From Cardinalis cardinalis (lineage: Eukaryota > Chordata > Aves > Passeriformes > Cardinalidae), in NCBI GenBank assembly GCA_014549065.1, contig JACDOX010000034.1, positions 4,597,065-4,661,064 on the forward strand: a DNA stretch of 64,000 bases, written 5' to 3'. This document shows positions 23,268 to 35,000 of the stretch, one piece after another; position 1 is the first letter of the stretch; the number at the start of each line of letters is the position of its first letter. The notes beneath the pieces were generated by a model. That model was given only the letters and a program-made list of their open reading frames with translations. It searched no databases and had not been told where the DNA came from. Both the position numbers and the translations under genes were made by a program.

Positions 23268-26200
23268 CTAGAACAGCAGGAGAGGGAGAAAGAGAGATCA
23301 TGTTAGGCATTTGAATATACTTTCTGGATACATAAACACATGACATTATAGATAATTGATGCTTTTACTGCTTCCAGTTACAAGAGTTAAATGAAATGAA
23401 ACTAAAGTTTCTGAGGACAAAGCAAGAATCTGTACTGGCTTCAATGAAAATGCAAGTTCCAGCAGCCATGACCACCATTACAAAGACTGTACTGCAAATG
23501 TATTTATGGATATAAGTATCTGTATGCTTACACAAATATTTTCTAGTTCACTTCAGTATCTTTCTGCTAAGTCTATACTTAAACCAAATCAAGAATTGTT
23601 AATACTATCTGACCTCTAAACAACCNGTTTAGCTCTGCTAAATAGCATTTTATCCCCATTTCTTTTATATTCTGATTTAGTTCCTGTCTTCCTTTGTACC
23701 TTTCTTGCTTCAGTCAGCAAACTTTCAAGTCTTTCCCTAAAAGTTTCCATTCATTCTTCCTGTTTGAGGCATGCATTTGAAATTTCTGACTGATCAAATA
23801 AATGATTAGTTCCCTATGTAAATTTCAAAGCTCTTCAAATTTGGAGTAATTTCTTAGCAAGGCAAAGACAGTGCACTTCTGAAGCTACAAACCTAATTGC
23901 ATATAATTTTTTACACATCTGAATGTTCACCAGCTTGAATCAAACCATTCATTAAGCTTGTCATTACTAATTGATGAAAGTGTTAACATAAAATGCATTA
24001 TATTGAAGGCAGATGGAAATAAGCAACATTTGATGTAATTTCCAGTGACCTCTCTCCCCTTTTTAAACAAGTAATCCATGAGTTACACATGTGAAAATAC
24101 AGTAATTTTCTTCAAGCAACTCTACTCAAACATCATCAATGTCCCACTAAGACTGAGCTTTGTTATTGCAGAGACTGATAAATCTATTGACTATCCTGTA
24201 ACCACTGCTGGTAGTATGTGACTTCCAGGCTGTGCCTGGGAAGATAATCTCAGGCAAAACCAATCTTGTCAGTCTTGACAATACTTAATATTTCTCATTT
24301 GTAAAATGAGAGGTCTTCATCCACTTTCAATGATAAGCTTAAGGACTAGTATACTGTAGTCTTTTAGAATATAAAACTAACTTTGCCCCAATTCTTTTTC
24401 CAAGTGATTTCTTTTTTAAGAAATCTAAGGTTATTTCATTTTATTTCCAGCAGACTGTGTATTGAAGCTCCCCTGCTGACAGGTTTTCTTTTCCTTAGTA
24501 ATCTGCATATGCTTCACTCCCATTCCTGTGGATTACTATTCTACATACTCCTTNATGTCTTGCACTAGAAAATTTTCTCACTACAGCTGATTAGATCTCT
24601 GCAGAAAGTGTACAAGCATACAACTGGTTTCTGTGTTCACCACACACAATTACTACTTCAAGTAAACCCAGCCCTCTGCTCATCACTACATATCTGGCCG
24701 TGTTCCAACAAACAGTAATAATACTCCATCCCCATTTTTAGATCACAGGACGTTAAACATCTTTTAATAATTTCTAAAGGCTTATCCATATGATTTTCAT
24801 TTGCTTCTATAATAAAACCAAATGTAAAGCCTATATAATGACAGCTTACTTCACAGCTAAGTTTGCAGCCTTGTATCAGCGACAAGTTACCTGATATACA
24901 GGTAGATTCATCCATTTGTAAAAAAGAAAGAAAGAAGCGTTCTTCCTGGAATTTCCCAAACACTGATCTGAAGAAGGCAGAAGGTCTTAGACCAGCTATC
25001 CCAGAGACAGCTCAAGAACTGCTCACCCATGTGCTGTGTCCTTTTCCCCTTCCCTCTTGGTTTGATCTGTACATTACATCTTTATTTCCATGGGCTGCAG
25101 TCCCTGATTTGGATGAAGAAGAGGAGCCAAAAGTGCCAGCAGACTGCAGAAGCAGCTTCATCACACACCAGTGCCACAAAGAGTGGTAACAAGGCAAAGT
25201 CTACATGGAGTCACTTCTGTAAATGAACTAAAGTGACATTTTATCTCCTTTGTGTGGCCTTTCCAACTGGAACTGCCTCCTGATTCAATAGTTGTGAAGA
25301 AGATAAGAAATCCAGATGTCCTCTTTTCAAGAGCTACTGACACCAGGAAAGAAAAAAAAACCCACAATTTTTCTTCTGTTACTATAAGAAAAAAGTCAGT
25401 ACAAAGGAACAAGAAATTCAGAGAAACAGTGAAGTTACCTTTGTATTTTTCTAAGTCCTCAGAGTGTAGGAGAGATTGAAGTTTCATCAATATATAAACA
25501 TATAAACTCAAATAGCATGGTAAAAATAAATGTAGCTCAAGACGCTAGCCAGCTAAAACAAAAAAAATCTCATTTCTCTAAAGGCCCACTGTAGAGATGT
25601 ATTAAACCAGGAGAGAGAACTATATTTTGCCTATTCTTTGGCATGTACTACGTAGTGAAACTAGTATTTTTAAAATTAGTACTGCTTCTATCTTTGTTTT
25701 AACAACATTGCTAAAAAATTGAAAACTGCAACTATTTTAAACTATTTATAAGTAGCATTACTGCTACTTTTACAGGAGTCAGAAGCACTTTCCCCTCAAA
25801 AGAATGTTATTACTCATCTAAGTAATAAATTTATGTCATTCTGGGAGTCTGAGAGAAAAGAATTACCAAAAAAGACAAGCTATTGAGAAACAAATACAGG
25901 GCAATTTTTAATAATTTTGCAAGACAAGCAGAGTTTCCCAAAGGCCTAAAGAGTATGTTAAGACTATTTTTCCTAAAAGGTACAAAAAAAGGAAGCTGAA
26001 CATGTGTTGCTTAAAGAACAGTCTTTTCATTTCTCCTTCCTTATAAACCTGTTTTGCAATAAAAAAAGGTTGTAGGTTTTCTATACTCAAAAAAATGTAT
26101 AGGAGTGTCCAAGTCTCTCCCAGCTCCAAAACAGAGCAGTGTGAACTCAAGGCTTTTAATTTATGCTTTGAAATATGTGCTTTATTAGAAGTATTTAAAG

Positions 26201-29200
26201 TCTGGTGGCAAAAATAAAACTATGACAAAATCCTGGCTTAGATTTCTATGAATTGATCTCATTCTATTTTTTAAGTATGTCAAACTTGTTTTAAGTTCCT
26301 CTGGGAAAAGAAAAAAAATCAGCATTCCTACTGTTAGCACAAAAGCTGAATTTTAGTCATTACACAGACCAAAATGATCTGTCATCTCCTTAAATAATTT
26401 TTAAAATAAGGTCAGCACTGTGTAATCTATCTGGCTGACCTCATGCACGTTTTTTTTCATAATTCCAGACAGATTAAGTTTTACATTAAGTTACAGGTCA
26501 TTCACACCATGTTCAAATTAACTTTATAAAACTACCCTTTTAAGAGCATTTTTATCTTCACTGGCTTTTGAGGAAAGGCAGATGACTTCTGCAACTCACT
26601 CATATTCTTATGATATGCTACTCAATTTTACTTGATATATCCTGATAATTAGTTTTGCAAATGTACTTTAAAAGTGCCAATTTAAACATTTCTGCCCCCA
26701 ACCATCACTTGACTTTCAAATGATCCACAGGCTTTCCTGGGATGGGACAGAAGTTTTAGGGGAAAGAGAAGACCGCAACACTCATGAGCAGGCTTACAGC
26801 ACCAGTTGCTTCTTCAGATTAAGTGCCTGCATTTTTGTGAGGGCTACAAAGTTACAGCACATACACAAAAGAAACAGGGAAGACATNGGTACTGATGGAA
26901 GACAAATGAACTCAGCAATGAAGAGCTGGGCAATTTGTGAGGACGGAGTGGGAAATGGACCACTCACTGCTTCAGTCACAACAACCAGCACAGTCAGTGA
27001 ATGCAGTTCTGATTTACTATACAGACTTTAAAGAAGGTATTTATCCATAAAGATCTACACACATGAGCAAGCAATACAATTATTCTGTTGATCTGTAAAG
27101 CTTAGAAACAAGCAGCAGATCAGCAAGCATATACAGAGGAACTTATCTCATAAATATGTAGTATGCTGATCTTACTAGCAAATACTCTAATATTAGCAGC
27201 AAATAAATAAGAAATCTTCCATTCTCAGCACAAGAAAATAATCTGCACAACATCCAAGAATGCCATCAGTACCTAAACACTATTTGACTCTATTTCTTTC
27301 CACAGCACACTGTAAGGGAAGAAATCTGTTACTTAACTATCTGTTCAATTTTGTGACATACACAAAACTTGATTGGCATCTGCTCTACATTTGAAATTGT
27401 TGACAATCAGATGCTAACTGCAGGAAAATGGAAAGAGAACTAGTGGGGATGGAGTGAAAGTCAAGTCATGCAATCTCTTTACTAAGACAGACATTTTTAA
27501 GGGTTCACAAATAACTGATGATGATAAGCACAAGTAACTGAACAGATGCTCAGTGATTTTAAATTTCCTGGATGTATCAACAGTTCTTGCTGATACACAG
27601 TAAGTCTGAAAGTTGTAATTTTTGCTACAGGTACCTTTGACATTTTTAGAATTTCAGTAAAGTACATCCTCATTCAAACAAGAAGAGTCTCTCACAGTGC
27701 TTTCTATAAAAAATTAAGCTGAGCAATTATTTGCTCTTTCCAGAAGGTAAGGCTTCCATACACAACACTTGGAATGTTAGTGTCACCACAGGATACTGCA
27801 GTATCATGGCAGAGAGACCACAACCTGGCAGGAACACTATGGCTACCCAGTGTAGTAAACCCAGTACCAAACAAACCTGATCATAGATATAAATACAACC
27901 ATGGTACTGTATCCAGGCTACATGGGGAAAAATGTCAAGAAGGATCAGGATGTTGGGCTAGATGACTGACCTCCACTAGTCCCTTCTAACCTACTGATTG
28001 TGTGACATGAAAAGTTCAGAGATACAGTTAAAAGTTAAGGAACATTTCTCAGATGTTTTTAATCCATCTATACAAGAGATTTCATTAGATGCAAGCTTCA
28101 AGAATGCCAGTGTTACATAATTTCTTTACAAACGAAAGACCTTGGCAATCCCACTCTAAAACAGACTTAGCCGTCCCAGAATTAAGAGCACTGAATATAT
28201 GAAGATTTACTTTTTATTATTCCTTAAGAGAACATATAAAAGTTAGCAAGAGAAGCAATTACTCTGCCACCAAGCACAGCTTTATCATCAGGGAAGCAGG
28301 TAATTCCTCCAAACTTCATTANTTTTATTCAAAAAGAAAGAAAGATCTGTCTGCAAGAAAAAGTTGAACAAAGAAATTTTAATTCTTTCTATACATTTTC
28401 CAGATTAACTAGGTCAGCTGTGATCTGATCAGATGTACAGACTGGGACTTCAATAGCAGCAGCATCAGAGATGACAGACTACATTTGCCTCTACAGTACA
28501 AGGCCTCAAGAAGCATTTAGAGAACCAGAACCCTGAAGCAGTTCTCTAAGCACTTTCTTCTACCTGTGGCTATTCATTACTTTACTGAGGTGATATGAAA
28601 ACACAGAAAGTACATTTAGATGGTGTGACACGAATAGTCTAGTATTACAGAACTTTAAAGGTGACATGATTGCCCATTCTTCTACCCAACAGATCACTCA
28701 CACACACCTTGACTCATTAGCAAGTGCAGACTAATAAAACTGATCCCAGGCAGGAGGTATGGTAGGAAGCAAATTTAAATATAAATGGAATCCTGATTTT
28801 CGTATGACTCCTTTCATCAATTTCCACTCCAAACAGAGCAGAGTGACCAGTACATACACATTTAATGAATTNTCAGTATAGTCTCTTTGAGTTTTCACTG
28901 TTTTGTAGGATTTAAAGCTATAATTTCAAGAAGTTCCAAAAANCTCATCTTACAGAGTACAGTATGAAACTGATAACAAACTTCTCCATTTCCTCTATTT
29001 TTTTGAGTTGGCAACAGGAAGAAATCACAGAATACACTTTTGGCATTCTGTAAGAAAAACATCCCCTATGAATGANGTAATTATGCCACAAGATAAAGTA
29101 TTTTACTCCACTACTGTGGAGTAGTTCTCCTTTGTTTATTCTCTTGTATACCCATTATTCTTGAGGACTTTTTTTTTCTCCTCCAGAACAGAATCTAATA

Positions 29201-30329
29201 TTGATTGATAATATCATTATGTGGCTAATGCTTTGTTAATTAATCAAATTACTACATCTCAATTAAAATGCTTCTGTTTAAGAGCTGTTCTGGTATTGCC
29301 AAACAAGAAAGTATTTTTTCCAGGGTGNCAGCACTAAGGTCTGAGGTTCCTATATCTCAGAACTAGTAACATACAAGGCTTGTGGTACTCTTCAGAATGC
29401 AACAGTACATCAGTACTAATGGCTTCCAAACAGAGGATACTTTAATTTATTCTGTTTTTCTTGCCTAGTGCATACAGAGGTTTTTCTTAAAAAACAAAGA
29501 ACAGTACAAGCTAATATAAATATTGGTACTAAGAATCAGTAGATTAAAATACTGTTAACATTAGTAAATATGAAGTTCTCTGTATATATCCATAAATCCA
29601 CCCTTCCAGAGATTCATTCTATGTTCAACTTCTTTAGCAACTTAAAGAAGACCACATTAAGCTATCTATGATGCTTCACATTTTGAACAATTTTATTTTG
29701 GTCTGAGCTTTTCATAACTGTTGTTTCCTACACAGAAAATGTATGTGTGCAAGAGCCAGTTAAATGTCCAAATGGAAAAACTATACTGCATAGCAATTAT
29801 TTTGTTCATCTAATCGATTAAGCAATTCTGTTATACTATGCAGGCTTAAAAATCATAACTATTTCAAGTGACTCTTCATTAACTGATAACAGATACCCTT
29901 CTCTAAGATCATACCTGCTTTAACAAACTGATAAGAACATTCATATGAACAGTACTTAAAAGTCACCAACTACTACCTTAGATAGTTTGCTTTAAACAAA
30001 CATCTTGATGACATCAGGACTGGAACAGCAGTATCCTCAAGAATGCTAAATAAGAAGGCTGTTTTCAATGTAAAAAAATGTGTAATGAATTCCTCGTTCG
30101 CTTTTAAATATTGATATAAAGTTGTGGTAATGCAGCACTCCTAAAAACAGTGTTAGGGCTGTGACCAGAAAAGTGATTCAAAAATGTGCATGGCAGAGGC
30201 TGGTTTTTTGTTTCTTGGGTTTTTTTTCCTTCTTTTTTAGAATGTTTTCATGTAGCAAAAAGTTCCCTGCTAGCCTAACTTAATGCTTTCATTTTTCTAA
30301 TTACGCTGAAACATCAGTTTAGAGCCTAC
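23268..30329 (-). other. YAP1 intron 6
   Basis: This 7.1-kb intron has a GTAGGC donor and a TTCTAG acceptor. It is AT-rich with no coding exon seen. The only recognised insertion is a CR1 tail near 27945-28010. It lies between the alternative exon 6 and exon 7. Confidence 0.95.
27945..28010 (+). mobile_element. CR1 LINE 3' tail fragment
   Basis: The plus strand reads GTTGGGCTAGATGACTGACC followed by TCCACTAGTCCCTTCTAACC and a decayed GATTGTGTGA terminus. This is the end of a CR1 3' UTR (consensus TTGGACTAGATGACCT...GGTCCCTTCCAACC). It may extend left to about 27780 in degraded form. Confidence 0.75.
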
Positions 30330-30377
30330 CTGATGTTTTGGAGAATTTGCTGTGCTGGGATTGATATTCCGCAATGC
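30330..30377 (-). CDS. YAP1: YAP1 exon 6: 48-nt alternative exon
   Basis: This very short exon is bounded by ACTCTTAG/GCATTG and CATCAG/GTAGGC and encodes exactly 16 residues, ALRNINPSTANSPKHQ, in phase 0 at both ends. It corresponds to human AMRNINPSTANSPKCQ, the optional segment in gamma and delta isoforms. In human these residues interrupt the leucine zipper formed by exons 5 and 7, and forms with the insert are reported as weaker activators. Because it is 48 nt and phase-symmetric, it can be included or skipped freely. It is too short to appear as an open reading frame of its own and is recognised only from the splice sites and peptide. Differences from human as recalled are Leu for Met and His for Cys. 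Confidence 0.95.
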
Positions 30378-31863
30378 CTAAGAGTAAAAATAAGATGGAT
30401 AAAAATTACTTTAGCTGCACGGTTTACCTATGCAGGCTGTCTCATAAACACCATCTTGTAGTATCAAGCCCCCTAGACAGGCTAGATGAGACAGGATAAG
30501 GGAGTTAAGAACTGTGAAAATCATGACACAGTGAAACAAAACTCACAGATTTACCAAGGATGCATATTTGACAGACAAGTTTAACGACTAAGGAGAACAA
30601 CATGAAGAGAACCGGTTGTCACCTGCTCCAAAGTTAGTCAGGTTCTCAATGACAACTGAGGCAAGAAGACAATTAGAAGGCCTACCTAGAAGCATGCCAG
30701 CACAGGGTAAAATGTCTGTTTGTGGATTAATTGCAAAGCAGAAACAGCAGAAGCCCAGGTGCTTAAGCAGAGAGAAAGTCCTGATGCCACCTTTGCAATG
30801 TATTCTTACCTAGAGTACTATAAAAAGTAATGGCTGTAAAGATGACCCATCTTACACCAAGAGATGCTGAAGATTCCTACAAAATAGTCCTTGACTACAA
30901 AGGGGATAACGGAAGTCAGATTCCAGGACAGAATACTGCAGGTGATGAAGAAAGAGAAAAGCTGTCTTTGAANACATTAAGATGTTATCCTCCTCTGATA
31001 CAAGACCCATCACCCAAAGTGAAAAGGGAAAGATTTTAGAAGGTTTTCCTCAAAGAAAAGATTAGTGCTTTTTCTGCCAGTGTCAAAAACCCAAAGAAAT
31101 ATCTTAAGTATCTAGCACAGATAGTAATAACTATTAAAACACTCAGATTGAACAATCGAAGCAGAAGGCTTAGAGTCAAAAGGAGATCAAGCCCGAATTC
31201 CAATCCAGAGATTGCAAAGTCCAGCCCTACACTTTAATATTTGCTACAGCAATATCCATATAGTAGAAAACACTGAAAGGCACAGTTTGCAGCCTTAGTA
31301 TGAAGTCTGAAATTCTTCAGCATAAGAAAGCCACAGGTTCAAAACGTAGCACAAGTTATTCAGTTGTTTCATGCTCACTCTACTATTGAACAGATAAGAT
31401 TTTGGCAACAAGGCATCTCCTCAATGTATCTTATATAAACTTTGAAAATACTTCAAAATCCTACAGACTGCAACAGGTTCTAAAACTGAAGACTTTCCTC
31501 CACTTAAAAGGGAGAACTAAAGTAGCTGTTGGAAATAACGTTTTGCATGACTTGGAACTCAATGAATATGAAATATATTATTAGGAGGAATATCCAATCA
31601 TATCAACAGTCCACACTGTCATCCTTATAGTTTGTGAAGCCTGGTCTTCAAAAGTTTTGTTAGAGGGAGGAAAGCAAAATTCTTCAGTCTAAAAAAATCA
31701 AATACTTTCACCACCAAGCTGGTATCAGTAAGAGAATGAATTCAGACCTTTTTAGATCTCAAAGCTTTTTGTATAGTCACTGGTCTTTAAGACTCACTGA
31801 AACAACAACTTAGAAAAATCAAAACATAACATACAAAAGAAATAGTGGAAGTAGGTGTCTAAC
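30378..31863 (-). other. YAP1 intron 5
   Basis: About 1.5 kb between exon 5 (either donor) and the 48-nt exon 6. The acceptor is ACTCTTAG. A small plus-strand open frame (31402-31584) is unsupported. No repeat recognised. Confidence 0.93.
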
Positions 31864-32057
31864 CTGTGGCCTCACCTGCCGAAGCAGTTCTTGATGCTTC
31901 AGTCTCAGCCTTTCTTTCTCCATCTGTAGCTGCTGAAGTCTCATCTGNTGTTGCTGATTGGAGCTACTCCCTCCCATCACACCACCCTGGGGACTCTGAG
32001 GAGCCAGAGGAGGTGGCTGTTTGACTGGAGCACTTTGGCTGATTCGCTGATTCATGG
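31864..32057 (-). CDS. YAP1: YAP1 exon 5 with two alternative 5' splice sites (leucine-zipper exon)
   Basis: This exon encodes AMNQRISQSAPVKQPPP, a Pro/Gly/Ser linker, a short Gln run and the amphipathic stretch MRLQQLQMEKERLRLKHQEL that ends LLRQ, which is the predicted coiled coil or leucine zipper. Two donors are visible. The proximal one (CAG/GTGAGG) ends the exon at 31876. The distal one (CAG/GTTAGA) ends it at 31864 and adds 12 nt encoding VRPQ. Both leave phase 0. The same VRPQ alternative is known from human YAP1 beta and delta forms. The acceptor is CCTTAG/CCATG. A single N at 31948 falls in the third position of a CAN codon in the Gln run, so that residue is Gln or His (Gln in human). 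Residue His for human Gln in LKHQELL is a substitution. Confidence 0.96.
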
Positions 32058-35000
32058 CTAAGGAACCAAAAAATAAACATTTAAAAAATAAATTCAAACA
32101 AATACATGCAAGGAAAGTAGTATTCATGAAAGGTATACATTAAAAAATATACAAAATTACACGGCATGACAGTACAAAACCTGCAGCTACACTAATATTC
32201 AGAGTGTGAAACATATGCTCATGCATGAGCAATCAACGTGTGCAAAATTAACGCAACAGTCTCATTGTTAAGACCATGTACTTATTCTAAAAGCTTCTAA
32301 AAACGGTTTAATGGGCTAACTGGTGAAAAATTCAGAAGTGGTAGTAAAATATTTCGAGTTGAATTAGAAAAATCTCTCTTCTTTCTAATAAACTATTCTC
32401 ACTGCAGACACAAATAGTAAATAACTTGTTTTATTCATGTGGAATCTTAGGTACCTTTAACTTGAGAACACACAGAATGACAAAATTGATTANTTCACTT
32501 TTATCAAAAACAATTAAAGACTACCTGTTGTGGTGCAAGGTCATGCAATCAGCATTCACATCCTTGTCACATCACTATTTTAGTGTTAGAGACTTCATTT
32601 AGAGCTTCTTGATAGGCAAAATTACAGTTGGTACNGAAATGGCAGATAAATTATACAGTCATAAATATGGACATCAACATAGAAAACATTTTGCTAGCTT
32701 CATTTTCTTTTATCCCCCAGAATTATGCGTTGCATTTTTCCTGGGGAGCGGAGACTAAAAATGGAGCTTTGAAAGCATAATGCACAATGAGAACCCATCT
32801 TCCCTTCCCTTATAAAAGCAAGGCCTAAGACAATTTTATTTTATAAAATAATACATAAGTGGGATGAGGCCTGATTTCTTCCTCATATGAATATGGTTAA
32901 AGTCAACAGAACACTAGAGTTCCCAGAGTGAAAGAGAGGCTGGGAAAAGCTAACTGTATTGCAAGGGCACTATTTTCAGGGACTTTCAGCTTGGAATTAG
33001 CTCTCCATCTCCATCATGTTCTCTGTAACAGACTGAATCTGTTAACACTCACAGTATTCTGAAGAATGCATTTGCTGAAGCAATGATGGGAGAATGGCAG
33101 GGATTTTTTTTTTCTGCGAATGAGGATTATAGTTTACAGAAACTAAGAAAAAAAAGAGAGAGGTTCTTTTAGGATGACAGGGTGAAGTGGGAAAAAATAT
33201 CTGCAGAATTAGTTTGAATTAATGTTTTCATCATATAGAGGATTCCTGGAATACTAACATTTCAAACTATCATAAGAAAGGAGAATTCTCTCATAAAAAA
33301 ATCTGTATAATCTTTTCACTGAAAAGCCCTTCAGTCTCCACTGTCTTTTGAGTGTTCAATTTAAGGTACAGTAGTGCTGTTCTTCTGTTCCAAGAAAGCC
33401 AACATATATTTATCACATAATACTAAACCAATTAGAGACCTAACCCTGCAGTCTACCCTTTCAACTAATCCACTGGTCCAGCACAGACTCAACAGTCTAA
33501 TGGACAGAAGGGTTACATTTTCATGAGTCCAGNCAACATAAAATACTGTAAAATAGCTTACAGTAATTTGAAACATTATTTCATGCAGTTACTAGTTAAA
33601 AAGCTTCATACATATAATTGCTAATATGATAGAACTTCCTGTAAGGTAAGTGAACCTGTGAAGTAGGAATACAAACTGGAACCCAGTACCAAGTAGAAAC
33701 AACTAAGACTGCAGTTCAGTTACAACCTACAAGTCTCATCTTGATGCTGCATGAAAAAATAAGCAGTGGGAAAATGACATTCCTGTGGATCAAAGCCTAA
33801 AATCAAGCAGTTGATGTTACGAGACATNCAGCACCACTTCACCATCAGAACTGAACTTCAGGACAGAAGGGGACCAGAGTGAGCCAATTAACCAGCTTTG
33901 CCACGNGTCCTGTGGTCTCTGGGCCAGTGGCAGGAAGACTAGCCCAAGACACTACCTAGAAACTGTTAAGTAAAAGTCCTAACACCATGAACAGCTGTCC
34001 TGTAAGGATGTGGGCAGTGAACATTTAACTACAAGCACCAGGAGCTCCACTGGGCAATATCTGCTGGAAGCTTGACATCAATTACTCAACCTTCATTTAT
34101 CAAAGTTGAAGCAAAGTTGAAGCTAGAGAAAGCAATGCAAAAAGCAAGGCAGCCCATCTAGCAGTTTTAGATAAGCTAGACAAGACATTGCTGGAGCGGG
34201 GAATAGATCTCCTTCCTTCTCTTTTTCAAATCTGGAACCAGGACCATGCCTTTTGCTCTATATATCTTACTCTCTTACAGCTTATAAGCAGAAATGAAGT
34301 TAATAGGGGACAATGGAACACAGTCTTCTCCTGCTGTTAGTTATTTCTGCAACCCTATCCAAAGTCTGTGCTACCTCTCAGAAGTTCCAGGATCCAAACC
34401 CTGCTAATAAACAAGATGGAAAGTCAATTACAGTGTCAAGTAAAAAGGGAGAAAAATTAAAAAATGTCAATCACCTGAAATGAGCACATCTAAGTTAAAA
34501 GCAAACTAGCTTATAGAATTTAAGTACCTAAAGCTGAAAAATGTCAATTTTCTTTTGGTTAAAAACACTCCCTTTATAGTCTAGTCCTCAGTTATATAAT
34601 CATGGTTTCAGAGTCCTACCTCAATGCAGTTCACAGCCAAGTCATGTTACAGATAACCTTATAAAAATTTAATAGTGTCTAACCTTAGTTAAACACTTCA
34701 GTGCAGTATCACTAACATTCCTTTAATCCTTTAATCCATGTTATGAATTTGTTTTTCCTGCATGCACCACACAAGTATCCCTTTTCCTCAAAGAGGCAGC
34801 TTTGTATTTCCTACTCATGCCACTTTCTGCTCTTTTTATTTCTGACAGCTGCTTGTATTATTCCTGTTCTCTGACCACTGTTTGCCCCATTCTTCTCATC
34901 TACTGACTTTGCAATTTTAACTTTAAGAGAGAAATCATGTTTCTCTGATGTTTTTCATTTTATTCCCTCATCCTAGATCCCCAAAAGGTCTTCTAATGTC

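Noticed and set aside
31819..32127. 102-codon minus-strand open frame as a complete protein
   Set aside because: Only the middle is real (YAP1 exon 5); its ends read into introns beyond clear splice sites.
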